This document shows positions 17,994-26,333 of a stretch of DNA of 64,000 bases, in pieces. The position numbers and the translations under genes were made by a program. The stretch is taken from NCBI RefSeq assembly GCF_009856445.1, contig NZ_WMFA01000012.1, positions 1-64,000 of the forward strand. Reading direction: 5' to 3'. Numbering within the stretch: position 1 is the first letter of the stretch; each line of letters begins with the position of its first letter. The notes below the pieces were generated by a model. It made no database searches, was not told the origin of the DNA, and saw nothing but the letters and a program-made list of their open reading frames with translations. The stretch is from Halobacillus litoralis (GTDB lineage Bacteria > Bacillota > Bacilli > Bacillales > Halobacillaceae).

Positions 17994-18033
17994 CGTACAT
18001 TCGTGGAACTGCATTCTTTATGAGTCCCTACGG

Positions 18034-18075
18034 AGTCCGCAGCGAGCTATCTTTAGCTTGGTGCGGACTTTTTTT
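18034..18075 (+). terminator. Second leader terminator
   Basis: AGTCCGCA (18034-18041) pairs with TGCGGACT (18062-18069), with an inner AGCTA/TAGCT stem and seven T. It ends 18 bases before the ribosome site of the mutS2-like gene. Confidence 0.85.
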
Positions 18076-18109
18076 GTAATCACCTGTCAAAATGAGGAGG
18101 AAAAAAACA

Positions 18110-20017
18110 TTGAATAAGCAAACATTTGAAAGTTTAGGTTTGAACAATATTTTAACAAGAGTCAGTGACTTTGCTCATACAGATCGAGGGAAAGAAACTA
18201 TTCTGCATTTGGAACCATCCGATGACCAAAAGATGTTGGAAAGGAAGCATGAGGAGGTCAAAGAGGCAAGAGTCATAATCGATAGTCACAGTCATGTGCC
18301 TATTCATACTCTTGGTGACATTCAGGTCATGATTGATCAAGGGAACAAAGGAATCTATATACGGCCGCAGCAATTTGGTTCCCTTGTTTCATTTCTTGAG
18401 CATTGTACAAAATTGAAACGGTTTATGAGAGATAAACAGATTCTAGCCCCGACCATTTCTTTGTATGTCGATTCCATCGCGGATTTATCTCAATTGGAAG
18501 AAGAGATTTATGGGAAAATCCGCCATGGGCAAATCGATGAGTCTGCATCGAAAGAGTTAGGAAAGCTGCGTAGAAAAATTGACAAAACTCTCAGCGACAT
18601 GAAAACGAAGATGGAAAGTTCAGCTAAAAAGTACAGTTCTTTTCTTCAAGAGACGAGACCGGTGGATAAAGGAGGGCGGTTGACCCTTCCTGTCAAAAGA
18701 GAGAACCGATCCAAAGTGAAGGGGGTCATCCTTGATCAATCTTCTTCTGGAGCGACGCTCTTCATAGAACCTGATGAAGTGACGTCCCTTCAAGAGCAAG
18801 TCGGGCTTTTGAAAATGCAGGAAGAGCAGGAGGTGGAAAGGATTCTTTATGCCCTGACCGCCTCTGTACTGGAAAAGGAATATGAGTTGAATATCGCTAT
18901 GGAAACGATGCACCAGTATGATGTTCTTTTTGCAAAAGCGAAATACAGCAAATTGATTGATGGTCATTCACCGTCCTTTTCACAAGGGGAGATTGAGATT
19001 AGAGAGGGGCGTCATCCTCTACTAGGGGAAAAAGCCGTCCCTCTGAATCTCCATATGGGTGTGGAGGATCAAGCTCTGCTTATTACTGGACCAAATACAG
19101 GCGGGAAGACGGTAACGTTAAAAACCGTGGGCTTGTTTTGTTTGATGGCGCAATGTGGACTGCCGATTTCTGCACAACCCGGTACCAGGTTACCACTTTT
19201 CCAACATGTGTTTGTTGATATTGGTGATGGGCAGAGCATTGAAGAGAATTTGAGCACCTTCAGTTCAAGGCTCACGAATTTAATTCACATCCTGCAACAA
19301 GCGAATGATCATTCATTGTTACTACTGGATGAAATCGGTTCTGGAACAGATCCTGGTGAGGGGATGGGTTTAGCCACAGCTATTCTGGATCAGCTCGCCA
19401 ATAAAGGCTCCACCATTTTGGCGACCACTCACTATAGTGAGATGAAAACGTATGCCATGGAGAAAGAGGGCTTCATGAATGGAGCGATGGAATTTGACTT
19501 GGAAACCCTCAAGCCTACCTACCAGCTGCAAATAGGGACAGCTGGAAAGAGTCAGGCGTTTGATATCGCATATAAATTAGGGCTCCATCCGGAAATCCTC
19601 AATCATGCTTATGGCATCACATATAAGCAAGAAGGGGACTTTACGCAAGAGGATAAGCTTTTAAAAAATCCGTCCTATGCTAAGCAGATAGCGATCAATA
19701 GGTATAGACAAAAACGTAAATCTCAGAAGAAAGAGAAAGCTGAATTTCAAATGGGGGACAATGTATGGATTCCTGCAGAAGAGGAAATGGGTATTGTTTA
19801 TAAAGGCCCGGATGCCCTCGGGAATTATATCGTCCAAGTGAAAGGAGAAAAGAAAGAGTACAATCATAAACGCTTGAAACTCCATATTTCAGCCGATGAA
19901 CTTTATCCAGAGGATTATGATTTTGATATTATTTTTAAATCTAAGGAATACAGAAAAATTAAAAAAGTAATGGATCGGAAACATGTAGATGGCTTAACTT
20001 TGGAAGATGAAGAATAG
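18110..20017 (+). CDS. MutS2 paralogue lacking the Smr domain
   Basis: A MutS-family ABC ATPase of the MutS2 branch. The core clamp region (residues 1-300) contains the MutS2 signature DQSSSGATLFIEP. Then follow Walker A GPNTGGKT, signature STFSSRL and Walker B LLLDEIGSGTDPGEG, and the His-loop ATTHYSE. After the ATPase come about 40 basic residues and a KOW-like segment (FQMGDNVWIPAEEE ...), but the long coiled coil and the C-terminal Smr nuclease domain of MutS2 (B. subtilis, 785 residues) are missing, giving 635 residues. Start: TTG 18110, nine bases after GAGGAGG; the ATG at 18092 overlaps that site. MutS2 is known to act on collided ribosomes, which fits the attenuator-type leader. Confidence 0.88.
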   Translation: MNKQTFESLGLNNILTRVSDFAHTDRGKETILHLEPSDDQKMLERKHEEVKEARVIIDSHSHVPIHTLGDIQVMIDQGNKGIYIRPQQFGSLVSFLEHCTKLKRFMRDKQILAPTISLYVDSIADLSQLEEEIYGKIRHGQIDESASKELGKLRRKIDKTLSDMKTKMESSAKKYSSFLQETRPVDKGGRLTLPVKRENRSKVKGVILDQSSSGATLFIEPDEVTSLQEQVGLLKMQEEQEVERILYALTASVLEKEYELNIAMETMHQYDVLFAKAKYSKLIDGHSPSFSQGEIEIREGRHPLLGEKAVPLNLHMGVEDQALLITGPNTGGKTVTLKTVGLFCLMAQCGLPISAQPGTRLPLFQHVFVDIGDGQSIEENLSTFSSRLTNLIHILQQANDHSLLLLDEIGSGTDPGEGMGLATAILDQLANKGSTILATTHYSEMKTYAMEKEGFMNGAMEFDLETLKPTYQLQIGTAGKSQAFDIAYKLGLHPEILNHAYGITYKQEGDFTQEDKLLKNPSYAKQIAINRYRQKRKSQKKEKAEFQMGDNVWIPAEEEMGIVYKGPDALGNYIVQVKGEKKEYNHKRLKLHISADELYPEDYDFDIIFKSKEYRKIKKVMDRKHVDGLTLEDEE

Positions 20018-20104
20018 AATTACACATCGCGAAAGAGTCAGCATTTCAACTGCCACAGATGAACATGTTATTCTGAAATAAACACCCAAAAGAGGGGGGA
20101 GACT

Positions 20105-20791
20105 GTGAAGAAGCGGACAAAATGGGTCATCATTATAGCTGTACTTTCCATCATTGCTGTTCTTGCCATCCCGGAAGCTTATGCCTATTTAACAAAAAGA
20201 AATTATGATAGTGAAGCTGTTACAGCACAGGAAATACCTGATGGATACGAGGTGGCGACTCTGGCTGGAGGGTGCTTTTGGTGTATGGAGCCTCCATTTG
20301 AAAAATTGAAAGGTGTCCATAGTGTCATATCCGGTTATACGGGAGGGGAAACAGAAAATCCTTCTTATGATGAAGTATCGTCCGGAGGTACGGGCCATAT
20401 TGAGTCTGTGCAAGTCTACTATGATCCAGATGTCATCTCCTATGAACAGATTCTCGATGTTTTTTGGAAGCAAGTCAATCCGACCGATGACGATGGTCAG
20501 TTTGTGGATCGAGGGTACCAATATACGACCGCTATTTTTTATCACACCCCTGAACAGCAGGAAATCGCTGAGCAATCTAAACAAGACCTCCAACATTCAG
20601 GTCGCTTTCAGAAAGAATTAGTCACTCCGATCAAGGAAGTGGGAGAATTTTATAAAGCGGAGGAATATCACCAGGATTATTATAAAAAAAATAAACTGCG
20701 CTACGATTTTTATCGTGGAAACTCCGGCCGTGATCAATATTTAGAAGAAAAATGGGGAGAGGACTTAGAAGTGAACCTTCCTAAGAAATAA
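20105..20791 (+). CDS. msrA: Peptide-methionine (S)-S-oxide reductase, membrane anchored
   Basis: MsrA reduces the S-form of methionine sulfoxide in proteins. The catalytic motif is GGCFWCMEPPF with nucleophile Cys57. A hydrophobic segment (residues 8-27) after KKR predicts a signal anchor or signal peptide, so the enzyme acts outside the membrane, unlike the cytosolic B. subtilis MsrA. The conserved GGT/SGGTGHIE and YHQDYY blocks are present. No msrB domain or gene is fused or adjacent. Start is GTG preceded by AGAGGGGGGA. Stops before a bidirectional hairpin. Confidence 0.93.
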   Translation: MKKRTKWVIIIAVLSIIAVLAIPEAYAYLTKRNYDSEAVTAQEIPDGYEVATLAGGCFWCMEPPFEKLKGVHSVISGYTGGETENPSYDEVSSGGTGHIESVQVYYDPDVISYEQILDVFWKQVNPTDDDGQFVDRGYQYTTAIFYHTPEQQEIAEQSKQDLQHSGRFQKELVTPIKEVGEFYKAEEYHQDYYKKNKLRYDFYRGNSGRDQYLEEKWGEDLEVNLPKK

Positions 20792-20828
20792 CCTTTCTCC
20801 CTCGACATCTGTCTCTTATACCAAAACA

Positions 20829-20856
20829 ACCCCCTTCGCTTCCGCGAAGGGGGTTA
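20829..20856. terminator. Bidirectional terminator-like hairpin
   Basis: AACCCCCTTCGC and GCGAAGGGGGTT form a 12-base stem between msrA and the convergent 39-residue gene. T-tracts are short on both sides. Confidence 0.7.
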
Positions 20857-20868
20857 AATTATTGATAT

Positions 20869-20988
20869 TCAATAACTCTCTGTTTCTTTAGGAATGGAAG
20901 GATTCGCATCCGTATCCATACTTGTATAGCCCACATAACTAAAACCGATGACGATCATCATAAGAATGGCTAATAAAATTCTTCTCAT
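20869..20988 (-). CDS. 39-residue small protein with N-terminal membrane segment
   Basis: The frame reads M-R-R-I-L-L-A-I-L-M-M-I-V-I-G-F, a basic start and hydrophobic segment (residues 4-21), then a polar tail ending P-K-E-T-E-S-Y. A full GGAGGAAATGTA ribosome site precedes the ATG and a hairpin follows the stop. It could be a secreted peptide, a small anchor or a toxin-like peptide; sequence does not decide. The family is not recognised. Confidence 0.55.
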   Translation of the reverse strand: MRRILLAILMMIVIGFSYVGYTSMDTDANPSIPKETESY

Positions 20989-21104
20989 TACATTTCCTCC
21001 ATCACTACAAAACGACAGAAAAACAAGTGTTTTGTCGAATCTTGTAGATTGTTGCTTACTCTATTGTAATCGCTCGAAAATAAGATTACAAGCCTATCAT
21101 AAGT

Positions 21105-21419
21105 CTATGAAACCATTTTTAAGCCGATGACTCCGGCAACGATACAAGTAATGAACAACAGACGTTTCCGGTTCGCTGGTTCCTTAAAGAAAAATATGCC
21201 CAGCAGCACGGTACCCGCTGACCCGATTCCTGTCCATATTCCATAAGCTGTTCCTATTGGAAGATCTTTTAGAGATAAAGAAAGGAAATAGAAGCTTGCC
21301 GCACCTGCAAGGATGGCCATGAACGCCGGTTTCCGTTTTTGAAAGCCATCCGACAACTTTAAGAAGAACATTGCCGTCATTTCTCCTACTCCAGCCATCA
21401 TTAAGAAAACCCATGCCAT
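21105..21419 (-). CDS. SMR family multidrug efflux subunit (second of pair)
   Basis: A 104-residue four-helix small multidrug resistance protein. The essential membrane-embedded Glu13 lies in AGVGEMTAMFFLKLS. The next features are GTAYGIWTGIGSAGTVLLG in helix 3 and a basic-poor fourth helix. It begins two bases after its partner SMR gene, and paired SMR genes of this kind form heterodimeric pumps (EbrAB, YkkCD) for cationic drugs or guanidinium. It is the last gene of a tetR-smr-smr unit. Confidence 0.9.
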   Translation of the reverse strand: MAWVFLMMAGVGEMTAMFFLKLSDGFQKRKPAFMAILAGAASFYFLSLSLKDLPIGTAYGIWTGIGSAGTVLLGIFFFKEPANRKRLLFITCIVAGVIGLKMVS

Positions 21420-21421
21420 AC

Positions 21422-21769
21422 TTATCCCTCCTGTTGTAGCTGTTCTGTATTATTTGTCTCAGACATTTTTAAACCAATAATCCCTGTAATTAAAAGCATA
21501 ATAAAAAAGACTTTCCCAGCTCCGCCTCCGTCGCCAAGAAAGATCATCCCGATTAAAGCTGTACCTGCTGCGCCAATCCCTGTAAATATCGCATAACCTG
21601 TCCCGATATCAATCACTTTTAATGCTTTTGTAAAGAAAGTGAAGCTGATTACGATACAAATGACGGTAATGGTTGAAAAGAGAGGATCTGTGAATCCCTT
21701 TGACAATTTCAAACCAACAGCCCATCCAATTTCAAAAAAAGCACCGAAGAATAAATAAATCCATGCCAT
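21422..21769 (-). CDS. SMR family multidrug efflux subunit (first of pair)
   Basis: A 115-residue SMR protein with conserved Glu13 (FGAFFEIGWAVGLKLS) and helix-3 motif GTGYAIFTGIGAAGTALIG. The extra ten residues at the C-terminus (SETNNTEQLQ ...) are polar. It is 14 bases downstream of a TetR gene and two bases upstream of its partner. No guanidine (ykkC) riboswitch is present upstream, so induction is probably through the TetR protein. Confidence 0.9.
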   Translation of the reverse strand: MAWIYLFFGAFFEIGWAVGLKLSKGFTDPLFSTITVICIVISFTFFTKALKVIDIGTGYAIFTGIGAAGTALIGMIFLGDGGGAGKVFFIMLLITGIIGLKMSETNNTEQLQQEG

Positions 21770-21783
21770 CGTTTCATACCTCC

Positions 21784-22368
21784 CTAATGCTCGGGGTTCT
21801 TAATGCCAAGCCAGAAAATCTGCCAGCTTGCTTCTTGCCTTTCTTCAAAAACATCCCGGTCATAAAAATTTTCTTCCAGAAACAAACCGTCAACTAACGT
21901 ATAAAAAGCAGATGTTAGCGTATCTGTAGAAAGAGGGCGGATAATTTCCATCTCTTTTCCACGTTCAAATACCGGTCGGATGATCTCAGTCATGCAGTCT
22001 TCCACCATCAAGAATACCTTCTTAATTTCATCTGCGAATTCTTCGGGAGGAAAAAAGGTGACACGCTTGAAGAACATGCCTTCTGTTGAATGAGCCATAT
22101 GTTCCAGGTAAACACGATAGATCTCGTGAAGATGATCAGGCACTGAGTCCTGCTGCATAGCTTCTGCTTGATTCATCAAATGACTCTTTTCTCTCTCTCC
22201 CACGTCATATAGAACATGAAGAAAGATATCTTCTTTATTATCAAAATGGTTATAAAGAGAAGGTTTCTTTATTCCAACTGCCTCCGCAATATTGGCAAGG
22301 GTCGTATTTTCGTACCCATAATTGGCAAAGAGCTTTAGACTCTCATCAATAATCGTTTCTTTTGTCAC
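21784..22368 (-). CDS. TetR family transcriptional regulator
   Basis: A 194-residue repressor with an N-terminal TetR helix-turn-helix (residues 1-48: TLANIAEAVGIKKPSLYNHF) and a helical ligand-binding C-terminal part with the aromatic-rich MFFKRVTFFP stretch. It is the first gene of the unit with the two SMR genes and very likely controls them and itself through the inverted repeat 20 bases upstream of its start. Confidence 0.9.
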   Translation of the reverse strand: MTKETIIDESLKLFANYGYENTTLANIAEAVGIKKPSLYNHFDNKEDIFLHVLYDVGEREKSHLMNQAEAMQQDSVPDHLHEIYRVYLEHMAHSTEGMFFKRVTFFPPEEFADEIKKVFLMVEDCMTEIIRPVFERGKEMEIIRPLSTDTLTSAFYTLVDGLFLEENFYDRDVFEERQEASWQIFWLGIKNPEH

Positions 22369-22387
22369 TCAGCTCTCTCCTTTCACT

Positions 22388-22405
22388 AACTAACGTTTGT
22401 TAGTT
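22388..22405 (-). promoter_or_regulatory. Probable TetR operator
   Basis: AACTAAC-GTTT-GTTAGTT is a perfect seven-base inverted repeat with a four-base spacer, 20 bases upstream of the tetR start. A second perfect repeat, ATCACG-GTA-CGTGAT, lies at 22413-22427 and may be part of the same control region. Confidence 0.7.
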
Positions 22406-22584
22406 TTATTTTATCACGGTACGTGATCATTGTCCAGAACTCTAAATTCGACATGTTTAGTCATGAATAATGAAGGGAATGCTTTGTAATAAGAGGTCTT
22501 ATACCATAATGGGAAATGGTTAGAAAGAAGGCGCATATTAGTTCTTCCAGGTGCCTGACACTAAAACAGAAGGGGATTGAATCG

Positions 22585-22788
22585 GTGAACCAATATAAAC
22601 TGGATCGATACGAAGGGGCTTATGCGATTTTGGTCGAAGAATCCGAATTTAAGAATGAACTTTCTGTACTCAGAGAGAGGCTAAGCTTTGTAAAACCAGG
22701 TGATTATGTTGAAATAGAATTCGATTCCATAGGTAATTTAAAACATGTAGCCATCTTGTCTAAGTGTGACAAAATGGAAAAAGCTTAA
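22585..22788 (+). CDS. DUF3006-like small protein
   Basis: A 67-residue protein of beta-strand pattern: KLDRYEGAYAILVEE, FVKPGDYVEIEF, LKHVAIL. This resembles the DUF3006 family of Firmicutes, whose function is unknown. The frame is open from 22516, but GTG at 22585 is chosen because AGAAGGGG lies nine bases upstream. It is followed by a strong terminator. Family assignment is from pattern recognition only. Confidence 0.55.
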   Translation: MNQYKLDRYEGAYAILVEESEFKNELSVLRERLSFVKPGDYVEIEFDSIGNLKHVAILSKCDKMEKA

Positions 22789-22789
22789 A

Positions 22790-22840
22790 AAGAAGTGCGT
22801 CAGCGGCTCAGCTCTTGAACCGTTGCCGCACTTCTTTTTT
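22790..22840 (+). terminator. Rho-independent terminator
   Basis: AAGAAGTGCG ... CGCACTTCTTTTTT with an inner GCGGCTCA/TTGAACCGTTGC part, just after the DUF3006-like gene. Confidence 0.85.
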
Positions 22841-22983
22841 GACTAATATCCTGCCATTATGTTGAAGATATGGAAGGCTATTGATATTTATTCATAATAT
22901 TTAGATAATAGTGTCGAATTACCTTGCATTTCTCTTCTATATCCTCATAATAAAAGTAAGAGATTTGTACTGGGGGGATTCTC

Positions 22984-23727
22984 ATGCTATTAAGGAATGC
23001 GATGGACCTTTTGGATGAGGGAGTGCTGATTAGTGATGAAGAATACACAATCACCTATGTCAACCCTGCCTATGTTAGGATGTTCCAATTACAGGAAGAA
23101 CGCATTGTTGGAGAGAAACTCAATCATGTGTATCCGGATTTGGCACCAGAGAAAAGAATCCTATCTAAGTCTATTAAAGAAAAAAAAGATATAGACTTTG
23201 AAGGAATGGAGTTTCAGTGGCAGGGGATGGACATGGTGCTGCACATTTCTACAAAACGTTTCACTCATGAAGGAGAAAGCTTTATTCTCATCCGTATTTT
23301 CAATATGACGGAGCAGTCGAAAAGAGAGAAGGAGTTAATCCATATGATTGAAGAAATGACTGCTAATATTGTGACCATTGCTAAAGGTTATGCCCTTTTA
23401 CCATTACAGCCCATTTTAAGAGAGGAACAGCGTCATATCTTATTAGAGAGGGTACCAGTTTTATGTCAGGAACAGAATGTGAGTCGACTGGCGATCCAGT
23501 TTTCGGGCATTACTTCGATTGATGAAGAATGGGCGGTCCTTTTGAAAAACCTGATGATGAGCCTTAAGTTGTTGGGCATAGAAGTTGTTCTTGCCGGCAT
23601 GCGTCCACAGGTAGTAATGGAATTTGCGCAAAATCATATCCAACTTGATGGTGTCCGTACATTTATGAACGTGCAGCAAGCAACGAAGTATTTTTTGGAA
23701 ACAGGGTTGAAGCCGAACTTCAAATAA
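22984..23727 (+). CDS. PAS-STAS domain protein (stressosome-like)
   Basis: A 247-residue cytoplasmic sensor. A PAS domain (residues 1-112; GVLISDEEYTITYVNPAYVRMF) is joined by a helix to a STAS domain (about 135-240; VSRLAIQFSGITSIDEEWA ... VVLAGMRPQVV). This layout is that of RsbR paralogues and the blue-light sensor YtvA. The flavin-binding LOV motif with its Cys is absent, so it senses something other than blue light. The usual phosphorylated Thr positions of RsbR STAS domains are not obvious. It stands alone, away from any sigB operon. Confidence 0.8.
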   Translation: MLLRNAMDLLDEGVLISDEEYTITYVNPAYVRMFQLQEERIVGEKLNHVYPDLAPEKRILSKSIKEKKDIDFEGMEFQWQGMDMVLHISTKRFTHEGESFILIRIFNMTEQSKREKELIHMIEEMTANIVTIAKGYALLPLQPILREEQRHILLERVPVLCQEQNVSRLAIQFSGITSIDEEWAVLLKNLMMSLKLLGIEVVLAGMRPQVVMEFAQNHIQLDGVRTFMNVQQATKYFLETGLKPNFK

Positions 23728-24104
23728 ATACAGTGACATGCATGTTTGTTGCTGGGCTTCTATATCCACCTCGATTCAAAAGAGTTTTAAAAAAACAGGT
23801 TCATTTCCCTTTCTCAACCGTCTAAAATCATCATACGACCATACGTTTAAAACCCCATAAAAATCACCATCGATACCCAAGTATTGCTTTCCTTATAAAA
23901 CTTGATTGATTGTAAGAACAATGTGTCTTCTTCCTCCTTCATTAATTTAAGGACTAGTGGGCTTTTTCGCCTTTGAAATCTTTAAGTGAGATTTTTCCTC
24001 TCACGTGTTTTTTATCGCCTTTCTTTCATCTATAAAGAACCATACACACTCTCTGCTTTCTAGTGTGCTATAATACAAACAAATGTTCTTGAAAGGTGAT
24101 CGAT
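23728..24104. other. Intergenic region before the helicase gene
   Basis: About 377 bases. An extended -10 TGCTATAAT (24066-24074) probably drives the helicase gene. A 31-codon minus-strand frame (23847-23942) lacks a ribosome site. GTGAG/CTCAC near 23985-24004 is a weak hairpin. Nothing else is seen. Confidence 0.4.
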
Positions 24105-26258
24105 ATGGAAGAACTATTGGACGGACTCAATCCATCCCAACAAGAAGCGGTCGTATCTACAGAAGGTTATGTTCGTGTCATCGCTGGGGCAGGTTCCGGC
24201 AAGACACGAGCCTTAACTCATCGGTATGCTTTCATCGTGAATGAGCTCGGGATCGACCCTGCTAATATGCTGTCTGTGACTTTTACAAACAAAGCAGCCC
24301 ATGAAATGAGACGGCGGGTGAAGAAATTGATTGGTGGAGAGCAGGACACAGGGTTTATAACTACGTACCATGGGTTTTGTGTACGTGTCCTGCGTGAAGA
24401 CATCCACCGTCTCTTTTATCCGAAGAATTTTGTCATTTTGGACGTGGAGGATCAGAAGATTCTATTGAGAGAGATCTTTGAAGATATGGGATTAAAGCTC
24501 AATGACAAAACGTTCAAAAGAATTCTTGATAAAATTGGTATTCTTAAAGGAAACACACATTATGTCCAACAAATGATTCTCCGTGGAGCCATGCCTTCTT
24601 TAGAAGATTCAGGTGACCTCGACAGTCAGATTATTCAACAGTACCTCAAGAAGCAGAAGCGGGTGTACGGGTTGGATTTTGATGATTTACTCAATTTTGT
24701 TTTCACTCTTTTTGAGCAGAATAAGGAAGTGCTTGAAAAGTGGCAGAGTCGACTTTTTTACATACAGGTCGATGAATTTCAGGACAGCAGCTTTAAACAA
24801 TTCGAACTTGTGAAGATGTTGTCAGAAAAACAGGGGAATCTCTTCGTCGTTGGTGATCCCGATCAAACGATCTATGAATGGCGGGGCGCAGACCCTAAAT
24901 ATATGGTAGACTTTGAAAATTACTTTCCGGATGCTCAGACCATCTTTTTGAAGGAAAACTATCGTTCCACACCTGAGATTCTTTCTCTAGGAAACGCCTT
25001 AATCCGTAACAATTATTTCAGAGTGGATAAGGATATGCTTCCTGTAAATCCTCATGGTGTGAAAGTGGTGCATTATCATGGCAAGGATGAGATAAAAGAA
25101 GCAAAATGGATCGTGAATCGTATTAAACAGCTCGTGGAAAATAAGAAAGCGAATTTGAGTGAGATTGCCATTTTGTATCGAGCGAATTATTTATCCCGTT
25201 TCGTAGAACAGGAACTCATAGCTGAAAATATTGAATATACGATTTTCGGAGGATTTAAATTTTTTGATCGTCTGGAAATTAAGGATGCCCTCGCTCACTT
25301 GAAAATGATCGCTTTTCAGGATGATTTGTCTTTCAGTCGTATTATCAATGTACCCAAGCGTCAAATTGGAAAGAAGCGGATGGGTTTTCTCAGGGAAAAG
25401 GCGGAAGAGGAGGGGAAGTCCCTCTATGAAACACTGAAAAAATATGTGGATCATGATCGATTGAGGCGTACAGGCGCAAGCACTTTCATCGAGGCCATTG
25501 AGTATTTGAAGGGAATTCGCAGCAAAAGAAAAGTATCAGAACTGCTGCAGGAAGCCATGCAGGTGACAGGATACGAAGCTTATCGGCGGGAGGATGGAGA
25601 TCAGGAGAGGTTGGATAATATGACTGAACTCCTTCATTCCATCGTCCAGTATGAGCAGACGCTCGGAGAAGATATTGATTTGGACGAATATTTACAAATG
25701 GTTGCCCTCTACTCAGATAATGACCGGGCAGATCAGGTGGACTCCGTTAAACTCATGACCATTCATACAGCCAAAGGGTTGGAGTATCCTTATGTATTCG
25801 TTATTGGTATGTCAGAAAGTGTTCTCCCTAATGTTCGTGCAATCAGGCAGCGGAAAGAGAGAGGTCTGGAAGAGGAACGCCGGCTTGCCTATGTAGCCGT
25901 GACGAGAGCGGAACAGGAACTCTATTTAACTGAATCTGAGGGTTTTCAAAATGGAGGGCAAAAAAAATACCCTTCCCGTTTTATATTCGAAGTCGAAGAC
26001 CACTTCTATGACCGTATCGGAGAATTGGATGCATCTCTCATTGAAGAAGCGAAAGAATATATTCGTGCTTCTCATCGTCTGGAGAGAGAGCCTGCTGGTG
26101 ACTATCTCGAAAAAGGCACCAGAGTCAAGCATCCGGTTTTTGGTGAAGGTTCTATCAAAGAAATCGATGAGAAGAAGAATAATTACCTGGTATTTTTTGA
26201 TCGACTAAAAGCTCCGAGACCGATCAGCCGAAACTTTAAAAAACTAGAAAAACTATAA
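24105..26258 (+). CDS. UvrD/Rep-type ATP-dependent DNA helicase (YjcD-like)
   Basis: A superfamily 1A DNA helicase of 717 residues. Walker A AGAGSGKT is at residues 27-34. Further motifs are TFTNKAA (Ia), VDEFQDSS (II), GDPDQTIYEWRGAD (III), ENYRST (IV), TIHTAKGLEYPYVFV (V) and AVTRA (VI). A C-terminal KOW-like FGEGSIKEID segment follows, as in PcrA. Size and divergence suggest the second UvrD-like helicase YjcD rather than PcrA, and no ligA or pcrB is adjacent. ATG 24105 is preferred over GTG 24096, which overlaps the AAAGGTG site. Confidence 0.9.
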   Translation: MEELLDGLNPSQQEAVVSTEGYVRVIAGAGSGKTRALTHRYAFIVNELGIDPANMLSVTFTNKAAHEMRRRVKKLIGGEQDTGFITTYHGFCVRVLREDIHRLFYPKNFVILDVEDQKILLREIFEDMGLKLNDKTFKRILDKIGILKGNTHYVQQMILRGAMPSLEDSGDLDSQIIQQYLKKQKRVYGLDFDDLLNFVFTLFEQNKEVLEKWQSRLFYIQVDEFQDSSFKQFELVKMLSEKQGNLFVVGDPDQTIYEWRGADPKYMVDFENYFPDAQTIFLKENYRSTPEILSLGNALIRNNYFRVDKDMLPVNPHGVKVVHYHGKDEIKEAKWIVNRIKQLVENKKANLSEIAILYRANYLSRFVEQELIAENIEYTIFGGFKFFDRLEIKDALAHLKMIAFQDDLSFSRIINVPKRQIGKKRMGFLREKAEEEGKSLYETLKKYVDHDRLRRTGASTFIEAIEYLKGIRSKRKVSELLQEAMQVTGYEAYRREDGDQERLDNMTELLHSIVQYEQTLGEDIDLDEYLQMVALYSDNDRADQVDSVKLMTIHTAKGLEYPYVFVIGMSESVLPNVRAIRQRKERGLEEERRLAYVAVTRAEQELYLTESEGFQNGGQKKYPSRFIFEVEDHFYDRIGELDASLIEEAKEYIRASHRLEREPAGDYLEKGTRVKHPVFGEGSIKEIDEKKNNYLVFFDRLKAPRPISRNFKKLEKL

Positions 26259-26265
26259 GGAAATC

Positions 26266-26304
26266 AGAAGACCCGTCACGTTTCCACGTGACGGGTCTTC
26301 TTTA
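26266..26304. terminator. Bidirectional terminator
   Basis: AGAAGACCCGTCACGT and its exact complement flank TTCC; a 16-base stem between the helicase and a convergent lipoprotein gene. Confidence 0.92.
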
Positions 26305-26333
26305 GGAATCCCATGATATAGGGAGATAGAGTT

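Larger units (their letters stand above)
17764..18075 (+). promoter_or_regulatory. Putative ribosome-dependent attenuator leader of the mutS2-like gene
   Basis: The order is: hairpin TTCACG/CGTGAA, strong SD AAGGAG (17804-17809), seven-codon ORF (17819-17842), stem P1 GTTCTTAACT (17831-17840) with AGTTAAGAAC (17915-17924), inner hairpins including GTGC-GAAA-GCAT, an antiterminator CATAGCT (17934-17940) with AGCTATG (17959-17965), a terminator (17956-17993) and a second terminator (18034-18075). The 5' arm of P1 is made of the last leader codons, so a ribosome stalled there would open P1. Terminator and antiterminator share AGCTATG and exclude each other. Confidence 0.65.

Noticed and set aside
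22380-22520. Guanidine (ykkC) riboswitch upstream of the SMR pair
   Set aside because: The conserved ACGR and related loops are absent; a TetR operator explains control.
23847-23942. 31-codon minus-strand frame
   Set aside because: No ribosome site before its ATG, no terminator, no recognisable family; the GGAGG it contains lies inside the frame.
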